Of a stretch of DNA of 64,000 nt, positions 54,942 to 64,000 are shown piece after piece (position 1 is the first letter of the stretch; every line of letters begins with the position of its first letter). The stretch spans positions 1-64,000 of the forward strand of contig JAQBUI010000002.1 of the NCBI GenBank assembly GCA_027624035.1, written 5' to 3'. The position numbers were made by a program, and so were the translations under genes. This stretch comes from Pseudomonadota bacterium. GTDB lineage: Bacteria > Pseudomonadota > Gammaproteobacteria > Pseudomonadales > Azotimanducaceae. Below the pieces are notes generated by a model. It saw nothing but the letters and a program-made list of their open reading frames with translations. It was not told the DNA's origin and ran no database searches.

Positions 54942-55907
54942 CTACCCCCGACTCTGACGACAGCGCTGCGCATACTGAATCAGTGCCCGCAGATAGCCGA
55001 GCGTATACGCCTCGTTCATCATTATCTGATCCCCGTCACCGGGGACGTGATCGGGTACGATCATGCCCTTGAAGTCGATCTCCACCAGGATATCCATGAT
55101 CGCAAACAGATCCAGATAACCGCCGTCGGGGAAGGTCTCGTCGAAATCCGGCAGAGGCGATGTGATGTTTCTCATATGGACCTGATGGACCTGCCCTGCG
55201 CGGCCGAATTCCCGCAGCGCGGCGACAACATCCTCGCCCCGGCCCTCCGGGCCCCTCATTTCGGCCCAGGTACCGACGCAAAACAGAATCCCGGAGTGGG
55301 TTGACTGATCGGCCATCGCCATGGCACGACGGACCGCATCGGTGCTCTTGAACAACCGTGGCACGCCCTGATGATCCATTGGCGGGTCATTGGGGTGCAG
55401 TTGCAGGCTCACCCCGGCCGCCCTGGCGACCGGGAGGATCTCGCTGACATAACGCGCATAGTTATCCCAGAGCTCATCGGCCTGCCAGGACCGGTCATAC
55501 TGCAGCGGCGCCTGATCCGCGAGCGAGGTCGAGAAACCCCGGGTGGCAACACCACGGGTTCTGGCACGATGTGTTTCATACATCCCGCCGGTGTGCCACG
55601 CATAGGTGGTATGGGGAATGCCCAACTCACCAAGGTCTTTCAGAAACCCCTTGAAAAACGCGATATCCTCGTCACGACCCGGGAGGTTCAATGCTGATGT
55701 GGTCGAGTTGTACAGATCCTCAAGCATGATCTCATGCAACTCGAGGCCGGACCCGGACACGGCCTCGACGATCTCCTCCAGTTTCTCCCTGCTGGCATCC
55801 TGGCTCCGGAGCCTGACTTCAATCGCTTCCACCCCCAGGCGGCGCAGGAATTCAAACCTTGCTTCGTGCAGATCTTCGGGGTGCTGGTGTGATACACCCA
55901 GTTTCAT
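54942..55907 (-). CDS. Mannonate dehydratase (UxuA)-like TIM-barrel enzyme
   Basis: A 321-residue protein of the xylose-isomerase-like TIM-barrel superfamily. LQLHPNDPPMDHQGVPRLF and IVPDHVPGDGDQI correspond to the metal-binding and catalytic loops of mannonate dehydratase, which converts D-mannonate to 2-keto-3-deoxygluconate. The second loop has VPDHVPG instead of the RPDHGH-type sequence, so the substrate may differ. Start at ATG 55905-55907 is fixed by GAGGAG; an in-frame upstream extension to 55994 has no such signal. It ends 88 bp from the convergent ABC operon. Confidence 0.78.
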   Translation of the reverse strand: MKLGVSHQHPEDLHEARFEFLRRLGVEAIEVRLRSQDASREKLEEIVEAVSGSGLELHEIMLEDLYNSTTSALNLPGRDEDIAFFKGFLKDLGELGIPHTTYAWHTGGMYETHRARTRGVATRGFSTSLADQAPLQYDRSWQADELWDNYARYVSEILPVARAAGVSLQLHPNDPPMDHQGVPRLFKSTDAVRRAMAMADQSTHSGILFCVGTWAEMRGPEGRGEDVVAALREFGRAGQVHQVHMRNITSPLPDFDETFPDGGYLDLFAIMDILVEIDFKGMIVPDHVPGDGDQIMMNEAYTLGYLRALIQYAQRCRQSRG

Positions 55908-56002
55908 GTGTCTCCTCAGAGATGGGTAGACGTCTTCGGTCCATTTAATCACTGTGACAGGTTCAATTAAACACGTCGAAGTCACGCGGTCCACTGACTT
56001 TG

Positions 56003-56686
56003 TCAGACCTCCGACTGATCCTCATCTTGATCACCGCCCCTGTAGCCCAACCAGAGCGTTAACAGCACCAGCAACGCGCTGACCACGGCCCAGGTGATCC
56101 CCCACAACAGCGTCGTGCCACCCACCTCTTCTGCCAGCATAAAGGCATCAGACCGCAGATGAGATCGTTCGATGGTGTCGCTGTAGATGTCGAGCGGCAC
56201 ATAGATCATGCTGGTCAGGCCAATCAGCCTGAGGATGACATCGTTGATGATCATGCTCGCTTTTATGGCCAGGACCAGCAGCACCGAGCCGGCCAACAGG
56301 CTGAACACCAGGGAAAAAAGCTCGCGCACAAAGAGGCCTGCGATCACCATGATGCCCAGACCCAGCAGGAACATAAGCGCCTTGTCCAGGGCACTACGCA
56401 CTGCGCCAAGGTAGATGAGCATGCCCCACACCAGTGAACCCAGATAGCCGGCATTCAATACCAGCACCCTGTCACCGCCGCGGGAAACCACGTGGCCGCC
56501 CTGATCCCTGTCTACCACCATCCCCGTGACCTCGCCCCCCGTCATCACCGTCATCAGTGCATGGGATGACTCATGGAAGAACACCACCAGCAACTTGAGC
56601 GGATACATTACGGGGTACGACCAGAACAGGACTATGATGGCGATGCCCCCACACAGGACCATCAGTTGTTTCAACCCACTGGTCAT
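56003..56686 (-). CDS. M50B-like membrane metallopeptidase
   Basis: A 227-residue polytopic membrane protein with about five to six hydrophobic segments. H38-E39-S-S-H42 (FFHESSHALMTVMTGG) is an HExxH zinc site in a membrane context. Together with NAGYLGSLVWGMLI and a cytosolic DEDQ-rich tail, this is the pattern of the M50B-like family (site-2-protease relatives and yeast/bacterial homologues of unknown target). ATG 56684-56686 follows AAGGAGG at six nucleotides. Targets are unknown; no anti-sigma factor is adjacent. Confidence 0.78.
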   Translation of the reverse strand: MTSGLKQLMVLCGGIAIIVLFWSYPVMYPLKLLVVFFHESSHALMTVMTGGEVTGMVVDRDQGGHVVSRGGDRVLVLNAGYLGSLVWGMLIYLGAVRSALDKALMFLLGLGIMVIAGLFVRELFSLVFSLLAGSVLLVLAIKASMIINDVILRLIGLTSMIYVPLDIYSDTIERSHLRSDAFMLAEEVGGTTLLWGITWAVVSALLVLLTLWLGYRGGDQDEDQSEV

Positions 56687-56761
56687 CGCAGCCTCCTTCC
56701 GGCGCTGATCATCCAGCACGACTTCGCAACGTGCGCTGCCGGGCTGCCTTCAGGACCCGGC

Positions 56762-57586
56762 TCAGGCCCCACCGGAGCAGGTCAGGATTTCGCCGGTAAT
56801 GAAATCTGATTCGGGAATGCAGAAGAGGTAGATGGCGCCAGCGCCGTCTTCGGGAGAACCGATTCTGTGCAGGGGGCTGTTGCGGCGGCTGGCGTCCACC
56901 TGGGCGCTCGATAACCCGACCCGGTGCTGACGGTCGCCCACTGATATGGATGGTGGATTGTCTTCATAGCTCTGAGTCAGCCTCGTGTCTATGTGGCCGA
57001 ATGCCACGCAGTTCACGGTGACGTTGTAGCGCCCCCATTCCTTTGCCAGGGTTTTGGTGAGCCCCACGATGCCGGCCTTGCCCGCCGCATAGGCGATCTG
57101 GGTCGCACTGCCACGGGTTCCGCTGACCGAGGAGATATTGACCACTTTACGGCACCGGGCAACACCACTGGCCTCAATCTCTGCCTTGGCTGTTGGCCGC
57201 AGCCAGTCAGACCAGGCACGCAATATCCGAAACGGCGCCGTCATATGAATGTCCAGCATCGCCTGCCATTGCTCATCGCTGTGATTGTGCATCGCGCCGT
57301 TCCAGATATAGCCGGCGTTGTTGACCAGGATATCCAGATGACCAAACTCATCGAGCGCCGACTGAATCAGAACCTGTGGAAAATCCGGCTCGGTCACGCT
57401 GCCGGGACAGCCCAGTGCCGTCAATCCTTCAGACTGGATCTGGCTCACTGTGGCCCGGGCCTCGGCGGCGTCCAGGTCATTGACGACCACGGCTGCGCCT
57501 TCACGAGCGAGTTTGAGCGCAGTCGCCGCACCGACGCCTCGACCGGCGCCGGTCACCAGGGCAACGGACCCGCCCAGTTTGTCCAT
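56762..57586 (-). CDS. Short-chain dehydrogenase/reductase (SDR)
   Basis: A 274-residue classical SDR. TGAGRGVG (12-19), NNAG (89-92), S153, Y166 and K170 (YAAGK) are all present. D37 at the end of the second strand (VVNDLD) favours NAD. The ATG at 57584-57586 overlaps the PhyH gene's TGA by one base, so the two are translationally coupled and may act in series, hydroxylation followed by oxidation. Resembles 3-hydroxyacyl-CoA dehydrogenase-like SDRs. A longer frame would overlap the PhyH gene fully and was rejected. Confidence 0.88.
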   Translation of the reverse strand: MDKLGGSVALVTGAGRGVGAATALKLAREGAAVVVNDLDAAEARATVSQIQSEGLTALGCPGSVTEPDFPQVLIQSALDEFGHLDILVNNAGYIWNGAMHNHSDEQWQAMLDIHMTAPFRILRAWSDWLRPTAKAEIEASGVARCRKVVNISSVSGTRGSATQIAYAAGKAGIVGLTKTLAKEWGRYNVTVNCVAFGHIDTRLTQSYEDNPPSISVGDRQHRVGLSSAQVDASRRNSPLHRIGSPEDGAGAIYLFCIPESDFITGEILTCSGGA

Positions 57587-58683
57587 CACGGTCTCCCCTC
57601 GGTTGCGGCATCGCGATATGGCGTCATATCCATGCCGACATATCTCTGGCTGACAGCATCGAGTGTTTCCGGCGTCCAGTACCGGTCCCCGGGGGCCGCA
57701 AAACCCAGTACGGTTCGTTGTGGTACCGACAGCGACGCCAGATACCGGGGCGGCATTGCCGCCATGGACGGTGCCAGCGACTGCCAGTTGACCCATTCGG
57801 CATCCCGGCGGCGCCACACATGATGGTGGGTATGTCGGACCTTGCCGAGCGCTACCGGGGTGCCACGATGCCAGGTGTTCATGCCATACAGCACACAGGT
57901 GCCCGGCTGGTAGTGAATCGGCTTTTCCTCCCGATAGCGTTGCGCCACACGCTCTGGTGACCTCGGGCCTGTATCCACCGCGGCAGAGCCGTTTTCTGTA
58001 CCCGCGACAAAGTTCGGCGGATTGAAGTCGGCCGGCTCATAGGAGGTCAGCTCACCTTCTTCGGCTTTCACAAAGTGGGTAGCACCGCCGCTCTCCCCGA
58101 CATCGCTGTAATAGCACAGGCACGCGACACAGTCCGGCGGCGCGGTGCGGGCTGGCACCATCAGGGTGTTGTTACCATAATCCACATGAATGTCCTGGTC
58201 GCCCTCTATGGTGCCATGGCTTTGATGCCCCGGCCGGTCAATCATCCGGCCGACTTTCGCAATGACATGGGACTGGCTGAGCCGCAGGTCCATCATGTTG
58301 ACACCCATCAACTGGGCGACCGCGCCGAGCGCTCTCGGATGAATGGTCATCTGGTTCAGAGCCGCATCGGCAGAGGCCTCACCCCACCCGGTCCAGGGCA
58401 TCGCGCTGAAACCTCGAAACCGGGTACCCGCCTGCACAGCCTCCAGAATCCGGGCCGGAGGATGCAACTCACGGGCCTCACTGCTGGCTTGCGCCACCAA
58501 CTCCTCCGGCCAGAGTCCGTTGACCACCACGAAGCCGGCGTGACGAAACTGGCTGACCTCGGCCTCACTCAAAATGCCCTCACCCGGGCCACGCTCGGCA
58601 TCAGATTTCAATTTCTCCGGATGCCACCAGTCGGACGCGTCCAGCGTCGCATAGGGATTGGGCGCCGTATTTCTCACCATCAT
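57586..58683 (-). CDS. Phytanoyl-CoA dioxygenase (PhyH) family protein
   Basis: A 365-residue Fe(II)/2-oxoglutarate oxygenase. H166-V-D168 (DIHVDYGNN) and distal H272 (NTWHRGTPV) form the iron site; R283 in KVRHTHH is suited to 2-oxoglutarate. The start is placed at ATG 58683, after AGGGACCTG; a TTG at 58701 is the alternative. It is unlike the PhyH protein at 354 outside the motifs, so the two are not recent duplicates. Coupled to the downstream SDR. Substrate unknown. Confidence 0.87.
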   Translation of the reverse strand: MMVRNTAPNPYATLDASDWWHPEKLKSDAERGPGEGILSEAEVSQFRHAGFVVVNGLWPEELVAQASSEARELHPPARILEAVQAGTRFRGFSAMPWTGWGEASADAALNQMTIHPRALGAVAQLMGVNMMDLRLSQSHVIAKVGRMIDRPGHQSHGTIEGDQDIHVDYGNNTLMVPARTAPPDCVACLCYYSDVGESGGATHFVKAEEGELTSYEPADFNPPNFVAGTENGSAAVDTGPRSPERVAQRYREEKPIHYQPGTCVLYGMNTWHRGTPVALGKVRHTHHHVWRRRDAEWVNWQSLAPSMAAMPPRYLASLSVPQRTVLGFAAPGDRYWTPETLDAVSQRYVGMDMTPYRDAATEGRP

Positions 58684-58796
58684 CAGGTCCCTGGTATTCA
58701 AGTGGAAGACAGTCTGTCATGTGCCGCTGGCGGCGACAACTCGCCTGCCCACTCACCTGCCCACTGCTGCCGTCAAGCCGTCCGGCAGGGCATCGG

Positions 58797-59810
58797 TCAG
58801 TACCGCACCCCCGGTGGTGGCGTAAAGCTGCCCAGCACACTGAGGTAGTTCTGGCGCTCATAGGCAGCCGGGTCTGCAGCGTTGCGGGAACTAAGGCTGC
58901 CCTGCATCTGACGAACCGACTCGTACTCGTGATCATCGAGCCACTGCTCAATCTCCTTGAGTACCTCGCCCAGACGGGCCGGGCCGTGAGTGAGCAGGGT
59001 ACTGCACAGTTGCACCGTATTGGCGCCAGCCAACAGCGCCTTGATAGAGGCGTCAGCTTCATGAAAGCCGCCAGTCACCGCAATGTCGATATCCACAGCG
59101 CCGCGGATCATCGCTGCCCAGCGGATTCGCAGCAACGCTTCATAGGGCAGGGAAAGCTGCAGCGCCGGCTCTACAGACAGACTCTCCAGATTGATGTCAC
59201 TCTGATAAAAGCGATTGAAAATCACCACCGCATCGGCACCGGCCTGTTGCAGGCGATGTACGAAATTGAGCGGTGATGAGAACTGCGAGGTGATCTTGAC
59301 GGCAATCGGAAGGGTAATTTTTGCCTTGAGGTCAGTCAGAACGTCAAGGTAGCGCTGTTCAACGTCCCCGGCGCTCTCTTCGGGGGTACCCGCCACATAA
59401 TAGACGTTCAGTTCCAGGGCGTCCGCTCCCGCCTGCTGCAACTCCAGGCCAAAATCCAGCCAGCCCTCCCGGCTGGTCCCATTCAGGCTCGCGATCACCG
59501 GAATCCCGAGGCTGCGCTTTAGCAACGCCAGTTGTTCAAGGTAACGGTCCAACGTGCTCCTGAAGCCGGATGGTTGCGGTAGAAAGCTGGACGCCTCGCC
59601 GTGCCCCAGGTCCTGATGGGCGCCAAAACGGTCGTACTGGCGTTCCTCGGCGAGGATCTGCTCCTCAAACAAGGAGTACATGACGATACCCGACGCACCG
59701 GCATCTTCAAGATGACGCGCGCTATCTACCGCCCTGGACAGTGGTGATGCCGATGGGAGCAGCGGATTTTTGAGGCAAAGCCCCAGGTAGTCAGTGTCAA
59801 GGTCGGCCAT
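58797..59810 (-). CDS. Dihydroorotate dehydrogenase-like flavoprotein linked to NifJ
   Basis: A 337-residue FMN-type TIM-barrel protein beginning MADLDTDYLGLCLKNPLLPS. LELNVYYV, the beta/alpha barrel and VTGGFHEADASIKALLAGAN (FMN phosphate loop) mark the dihydroorotate-dehydrogenase superfamily. This subfamily is regularly encoded beside pyruvate:ferredoxin oxidoreductase in bacteria and is not the pyrimidine enzyme. Here its ATG lies one base after the nifJ stop, so the two are coupled. Its reaction is unproven. Confidence 0.88.
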   Translation of the reverse strand: MADLDTDYLGLCLKNPLLPSASPLSRAVDSARHLEDAGASGIVMYSLFEEQILAEERQYDRFGAHQDLGHGEASSFLPQPSGFRSTLDRYLEQLALLKRSLGIPVIASLNGTSREGWLDFGLELQQAGADALELNVYYVAGTPEESAGDVEQRYLDVLTDLKAKITLPIAVKITSQFSSPLNFVHRLQQAGADAVVIFNRFYQSDINLESLSVEPALQLSLPYEALLRIRWAAMIRGAVDIDIAVTGGFHEADASIKALLAGANTVQLCSTLLTHGPARLGEVLKEIEQWLDDHEYESVRQMQGSLSSRNAADPAAYERQNYLSVLGSFTPPPGVRY

Positions 59811-59811
59811 C

Positions 59812-62800
59812 TCAGTTCTTCTCCCGGTCATCAACATCGGACCAGTCCAGACCCGCCAGTTGCTCATAGCGATGGTAACGTTCACGGACCTCATGCTGTG
59901 ATTGCGCCAAGAGGGCTTCGGCACGGTCCGGGTGGGTATTCCACAGCATCGAAAACCGGGTCTCCGTCTGCACGAAATCCCGATAGGGGATCGACGGTGC
60001 CTTCGAGTCCAGATGCAGTGGATTCTGACCACGGTCTGCCCGCTGTGGGTCGTAACGAAAGAGCGGCCAGTGGCCGCTGTCGACCGCCAGATTCTGCTGC
60101 TGATGATTCCGCGACAGGTCAACACCATGGGCAATACACGGCGCGTAGGCGATGATCAGCGAGGTGCCAGGGTAGCGTTCCGCTTCCTGGATGGCGTGCA
60201 GCGTCTGGGTGTCCCTGGCCGCATAGGCGACGTGGGCCACATAGACGCTTTCGTAGTCCATCGCGAGGCGTGCCAGATCTTTCTTGGCCGTCGGCTTGCC
60301 ACCGGCAGAGAATTTCGCCACCGCACCACGGGGCGTTGCCTTGGAGGTCTGCCCGCCGGTATTGGAGTAGACCTCCGTATCCAGCACCAGAATGTTCACG
60401 TTCCTGCCACTCGCCAGAACATGGTCCACGCCGCCAAACCCGATATCATAGGCCCAGCCGTCGCCGCCGATGATCCAGACGCTCTTGTGACAGAGGTTCT
60501 CCGCCAACTCGGTCAGTTGCGCCGCCCGTGGGTCGTCCAGGCCCGCCAGTTGCTCACACAACTCGGTAACACGCACCCGCTGGTCCTGGATTTCCGCCTC
60601 GCTGGTCTGCGGGCATGCCTTTAATTGCCGGGCAAGGGCCATATCGATCCTGTCGCCCAATTCATCCAGCAGTTCAAGTGCCCGTTTGCGCTGGCTGTCG
60701 ATGGCGATGCGCATCCCAAGGCCGAACTCGGCGTTGTCTTCAAACAGACTATTGCTCCACGCAGGGCCACGGCCTGAGGCACCGGCACGCCAGGGCGTGG
60801 TTGGCAGGTTGCCACCATAGATCGACGAGCAGCCGGTCGCATTGGCGACCATTAAACGGTCCCCGAACAACTGACTGACGATGCGGATATAAGGCGTCTC
60901 ACCGCAGCCGACGCAGGCGCCGGAAAACTCGAAGTGCGGTTCCATCAACATGGCACCTTTCATGGTGCTGGCGTTGATTTGCCGGTGATCGTACTCCGGC
61001 AGGGCCTCGAAAAACGCCCAGTTGGCGGCCTCCTGCCGACGCAGCGGCGCCTGGGCGGCCATATTGACAGCCTTGCGGCTGGCATTGGATTTGTCCCGGA
61101 TCGGGCAGATGTCCACGCAGAGCGAACATCCGGTGCAGTCCTCCGGCGCGACCTGGTAGGCAATATGTACCCCCTCCGGAAAGTCCCGTCCCTTGATCTG
61201 AGTGCTGCGAAAGCTCGAAGGGGCATCGGCCAGCTCGGACGACCTGAAGGCCTTCGAGCGGATCGCGGAGTGCGGACAGACAAACACACACTTGCCACAG
61301 TGGGTGCAGAGATCCGGTTCCCACTGGGGGATTTCCAGTGCCAGATTACGTTTTTCCCAGGCGGCCGTGCCGAGCGGCCAGGTACCGTCGACGGGGAGCA
61401 TCGATACAGGAATCCTGTCACCCAGGCCGGCGATCATCGGAGCCGTCACCTGCTGGACAAATTCAGGTGCACTCCCGGGTAGCCGCAGCCCTGAAACAAG
61501 ATCATCCCGGGCGGCCGTTGCTGGTTTCACCTGCTGCAGCTGATCGAGCGTGTTGTCGATCGCCTTGATGTTCATTGCCGCCATTCGGGGACTCTTTCGA
61601 CCATAGGTTTTCTCGACCGCACCTTTTATCGCAGCAACGGCTGCATCCTCTGGCAGTACCCCGGAGATGGCAAAAAAGCAGGTCTGCATGATGGTATTGA
61701 TACGCTTGCCCATCCCGGAATGCGCTGCCACCCGGTAGGCATCGATCACATAGACCTTGAGGCGCCGATCAAGGATGTGACGCTGATAATTTCCCGGCAG
61801 GGACTCCCAGACGGCGTCTGCATCAAGGGCGGTATTAAGCAGAAACGTGCCACCCATGGCGGCCTTGGCCAGCATGTCATAGCGCTCAAGGAATACGGGT
61901 TGATGGCAGGCAATAAAGTCCGCCTCACCATCCTCCACGAGATAGGCAGAGTGAATCGGCTTGTTGCCAAACCGCAGGTGAGACACGGTCACCGCCCCGG
62001 ATTTTTTGGAGTCGTAAACAAAGTAGCCCTGGGCGCACAATCCGGCCTCGTCGCCGATGATCCTGATCGAGTTCTTGTTGGCACTGACGGTTCCGTCAGA
62101 ACCAAGCCCATAGAACAGCGCCTGGAAGCAGGACTCATCGGCATGGCTGCGAAAAGCCGCATCCCAGGGTAGCGAGAGGTTGGTCACATCGTCATCAATC
62201 CCAACCGTGAACGTCTGGCGAGGCTCGTTGCGCTGCAGTTCGGTAAAGATCGCGGCCACCATACCCGGCGTGAACTCCTTGCCGGCGAGGCCATAGCGCC
62301 CTCCGATCACCCGCGGCATCGCGGCACCGCGGGTCATCGCGAGCGCAGTCACCACGTCCTTGAACAAGGGTTCACCACCGGCGCCCGGTTCCTTGGTCCG
62401 GTCCAGCACGGCGACCATGGTTGCGCTTTTCGGCAACGCCGCCTCCAGCCGCGCGGCATCCAGCGGACGATACAGGCGCACTTTCAATACGCCGACCCGG
62501 CGGCCCTGGGCGCACAGGCAGTCTACCGTTTCCGCGGCAGTTTCTGCCCCGGAACCCATCAGCACGATGACCGACTCTGCATCCGGAGCGCCATGGTATT
62601 GATACAGCTGGTAGCTGCGGCCGGTCACCCTGGCGTATTCATCCATGGCCTGCTGCACGATATCCGGAAAGGCCTCGTAGGCGGTGTTCGCCGCTTCCCT
62701 GGACTGAAAAAACACATCCGGGTTCTGGGAACTGCCACGCAGCACCGGTCGCTCGGACGATAGCCTGCGGCTTCGATGGGCTGCAATCGCGGCGTGGTCG

Positions 62801-63378
62801 ATGAGTCCAAGCAAGGTCTCTTTGTCCGGCAGGTCGACGTTGGCCACCTCATGGGAGGTGCGGAAGCCGTCAAAAAAGTGAATGACGGGTAGTCGACCGC
62901 GCAGGCTGGCCTGCTGTGCGATGAAAGCAAAGTCCGCCGCTTCCTGCACAGAATTGCTGCACAGCATGGCACAACCCGTCCCCCGGGTGGCCATGACATC
63001 ACTGTGATCGCCAAAGATCGACAGGGCATGGGTGGCCAGGCTGCGGGCAGCCACGTGGATCACCGCTGGCGTCAGCTCACCGGCGATCTTGTACAGGTTC
63101 GGCAACATGAGCAGAAGGCCCTGGGAGGCCGTAAAAGTGGTCGTCAGGCTGCCGGTTTGGAGCGCACCATGCACCGCTCCGGCGGCGCCCGCCTCGCTTT
63201 GCATTTCCACCACCTCCGGGACGGCGCCCCACAGGTTGGTCATCCCTGCTTCGCTCCAGTCATCCGCATGCTCACCCATCGGCGAAGCTGGCGTAATCGG
63301 GTAGATCACCACCACCTCATTGAGCAGATGAGCGATGTGGGCAACGGCCTCATTGCCATCCATCATGTACAAAGACAT
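59812..63378 (-). CDS. nifJ: Pyruvate:ferredoxin (flavodoxin) oxidoreductase
   Basis: A 1188-residue single-chain PFOR, full length for the family (about 1170-1200). It oxidises pyruvate plus CoA to acetyl-CoA, CO2 and reduced ferredoxin or flavodoxin using TPP and three [4Fe-4S] clusters. Domain I starts GNEAVAHIAHLLNEVVVIYPITPASPMGE. Two ferredoxin clusters are CTHCGKCVFVCP and CTGCSLCVDICP. The TPP/Mg domain contains GDGWAYDIGFGGVDHVLASG and YSNTGGQTSKATP. ATG 63376-63378 follows AAGAGG. It implies at least occasional low-oxygen or ferredoxin-linked metabolism. Confidence 0.95.
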   Translation of the reverse strand: MSLYMMDGNEAVAHIAHLLNEVVVIYPITPASPMGEHADDWSEAGMTNLWGAVPEVVEMQSEAGAAGAVHGALQTGSLTTTFTASQGLLLMLPNLYKIAGELTPAVIHVAARSLATHALSIFGDHSDVMATRGTGCAMLCSNSVQEAADFAFIAQQASLRGRLPVIHFFDGFRTSHEVANVDLPDKETLLGLIDHAAIAAHRSRRLSSERPVLRGSSQNPDVFFQSREAANTAYEAFPDIVQQAMDEYARVTGRSYQLYQYHGAPDAESVIVLMGSGAETAAETVDCLCAQGRRVGVLKVRLYRPLDAARLEAALPKSATMVAVLDRTKEPGAGGEPLFKDVVTALAMTRGAAMPRVIGGRYGLAGKEFTPGMVAAIFTELQRNEPRQTFTVGIDDDVTNLSLPWDAAFRSHADESCFQALFYGLGSDGTVSANKNSIRIIGDEAGLCAQGYFVYDSKKSGAVTVSHLRFGNKPIHSAYLVEDGEADFIACHQPVFLERYDMLAKAAMGGTFLLNTALDADAVWESLPGNYQRHILDRRLKVYVIDAYRVAAHSGMGKRINTIMQTCFFAISGVLPEDAAVAAIKGAVEKTYGRKSPRMAAMNIKAIDNTLDQLQQVKPATAARDDLVSGLRLPGSAPEFVQQVTAPMIAGLGDRIPVSMLPVDGTWPLGTAAWEKRNLALEIPQWEPDLCTHCGKCVFVCPHSAIRSKAFRSSELADAPSSFRSTQIKGRDFPEGVHIAYQVAPEDCTGCSLCVDICPIRDKSNASRKAVNMAAQAPLRRQEAANWAFFEALPEYDHRQINASTMKGAMLMEPHFEFSGACVGCGETPYIRIVSQLFGDRLMVANATGCSSIYGGNLPTTPWRAGASGRGPAWSNSLFEDNAEFGLGMRIAIDSQRKRALELLDELGDRIDMALARQLKACPQTSEAEIQDQRVRVTELCEQLAGLDDPRAAQLTELAENLCHKSVWIIGGDGWAYDIGFGGVDHVLASGRNVNILVLDTEVYSNTGGQTSKATPRGAVAKFSAGGKPTAKKDLARLAMDYESVYVAHVAYAARDTQTLHAIQEAERYPGTSLIIAYAPCIAHGVDLSRNHQQQNLAVDSGHWPLFRYDPQRADRGQNPLHLDSKAPSIPYRDFVQTETRFSMLWNTHPDRAEALLAQSQHEVRERYHRYEQLAGLDWSDVDDREKN

Positions 63379-63521
63379 AGCACCTCTTGCGGCGTTTAGT
63401 ACTAAGGCAATGTGAGTCTGCACCCGGCACGTTCAGATTGCCTTGAGATAGCGCAAGTCCTGCGCATGGGAACAAACAACCTTGTGTCCTTTCGCCTCAG
63501 GCTGTGGTCCCATAGCCGGCC

Positions 63522-64000
63522 ATGACACCAGACAAACCAGGTCACATAGACAATCGATTCTTTGATGCCTTCCGGAATCGCAGCTTTGCCTTTCAATGGC
63601 CCGCCGATCTTCTGACCTCGTGGGCGTTCGAGATGGAGACGCTGATTCTTGGCTGGTTTGTGCTGGTGACGACAGACTCGGTCATTCTGACGGCTGCCTT
63701 TGCAGCACTACAGTTTGGTGGCACCCTGCTCAGCCCGTTCTTCGGCGTCATCGCTGATCGCGTCGATCGAAAGTCGATGCTCATCACCATGCGCGTGGGG
63801 TACACCGTGCTTGCCGCCATGATCATGACCCTGGGACTGATCGGCATCGTGACACCCTGGCAACTGTTTATCATCGCTGCCATCTCCGGTCTGATCCGCC
63901 CTTCTGACCTGGTGATCCGACACTCGCTGATTGCCGATACCTTCACGACCGCCGGGCTGCGCAATGCCATGGGCCTTTCCCGAACGACCATGGATACAGC
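63522..64000 (+). CDS. MFS transporter, N-terminal part (runs off the window)
   Basis: An open frame from ATG 63522 to the window edge without a stop (about 159 codons). It encodes four or more hydrophobic helices, including LILGWFVLVTTDSVILTAAF and FGGTLLSPFFGVIADRVDRK. The GxxADRxDRK loop between helices 2 and 3 is the MFS signature; the start resembles MFS exporters of the enterobactin-exporter (MFS_3) type. It diverges from nifJ across a 143-bp gap. Confidence 0.85.
   Translation, partial: MTPDKPGHIDNRFFDAFRNRSFAFQWPADLLTSWAFEMETLILGWFVLVTTDSVILTAAFAALQFGGTLLSPFFGVIADRVDRKSMLITMRVGYTVLAAMIMTLGLIGIVTPWQLFIIAAISGLIRPSDLVIRHSLIADTFTTAGLRNAMGLSRTTMDT

Noticed and set aside
63424-63521. FNR-type site upstream of nifJ (TTGAGATAGCGCAA)
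   Set aside because: It matches only part of the TTGATnnnnATCAA consensus; too weak to claim.

Overview
The window reads as chromosomal DNA of a GC-rich, heterotrophic, Gram-negative bacterium, most probably a gammaproteobacterium. The evidence is the gene set: a TonB-receptor-type gene start, Uup, an RND efflux pump with its adaptor, a DUF4404 protein, a CPXCG zinc-ribbon protein, a 67-residue small membrane protein family common in gammaproteobacteria, and pyruvate:ferredoxin oxidoreductase of the NifJ type. Genus-level placement is not possible from the sequence alone. Many genes belong to families used for scavenging and degrading lipids and other organic compounds: two PhyH dioxygenases, a TauD-type dioxygenase, a P450, acyl-CoA dehydrogenases, a CaiB-type CoA-transferase, several SDRs, a dienelactone hydrolase, an HpaI aldolase and a CoA-pathway kinase-like protein. 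No phage, integrase, insertion sequence or CRISPR array was seen.

Layout. 1-5.3 kb: start of a TonB-receptor-like gene (minus), diverging from PhyH dioxygenase, an aldo/keto reductase with a ferredoxin tail, and a tandem-fused CoA-transferase. 5.35-5.53 kb: three 22-bp tandem repeats and a decayed 3' end of a DUF4143 ATPase gene. 5.5-12.7 kb: two SDRs, a secreted spore-coat-U-like protein, a rifampin-phosphotransferase-like enzyme and a cupin. 13.1-16.5 kb: two tiny genes (one only 51 codons long), a persulfide dioxygenase-rhodanese fusion, and a serine hydrolase gene cut by an in-frame TGA. The last two genes each lie behind a copy of the same 43-bp promoter-containing repeat. 16.5-24.3 kb: uup and a five-gene oligopeptide-type ABC operon (minus) whose second permease gene also has an in-frame TGA. 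24.4-33.7 kb: quinoprotein dehydrogenase, acyl-CoA dehydrogenase, zinc-ribbon protein, SDR, RND pump and adaptor, P450.

33.9-48.6 kb: an aldo/keto-reductase-fold protein that has lost its catalytic tetrad, coupled to a NIPSNAP protein; a DUF4404 protein; a secreted TPR protein; hydrolases; PHP phosphatase; TTC38-like protein; HpaI aldolase with an aminoglycoside-phosphotransferase-like kinase; TauD dioxygenase with an epimerase; an acyl-CoA-dehydrogenase-like flavoprotein; and dienelactone hydrolase. 48.8-49.1 kb: a hairpin-rich stretch and tRNA-Ala(CGC). 49.3-54.9 kb: a second, intact peptide-type ABC operon. 54.9-63.4 kb (minus): a mannonate-dehydratase-like enzyme, an M50-like membrane peptidase, SDR plus PhyH, and NifJ with its usual dihydroorotate-dehydrogenase-like partner. 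The window ends in the start of an MFS transporter.

The most interesting signals are the duplicated promoter module at 13.6 and 15.0 kb, the two in-frame TGA codons in otherwise intact genes, the paired hairpins sharing one apical motif at 48.8-48.9 kb, the CoA-transferase with one active and one apparently inactive half, and the tetrad-less aldo/keto reductase.
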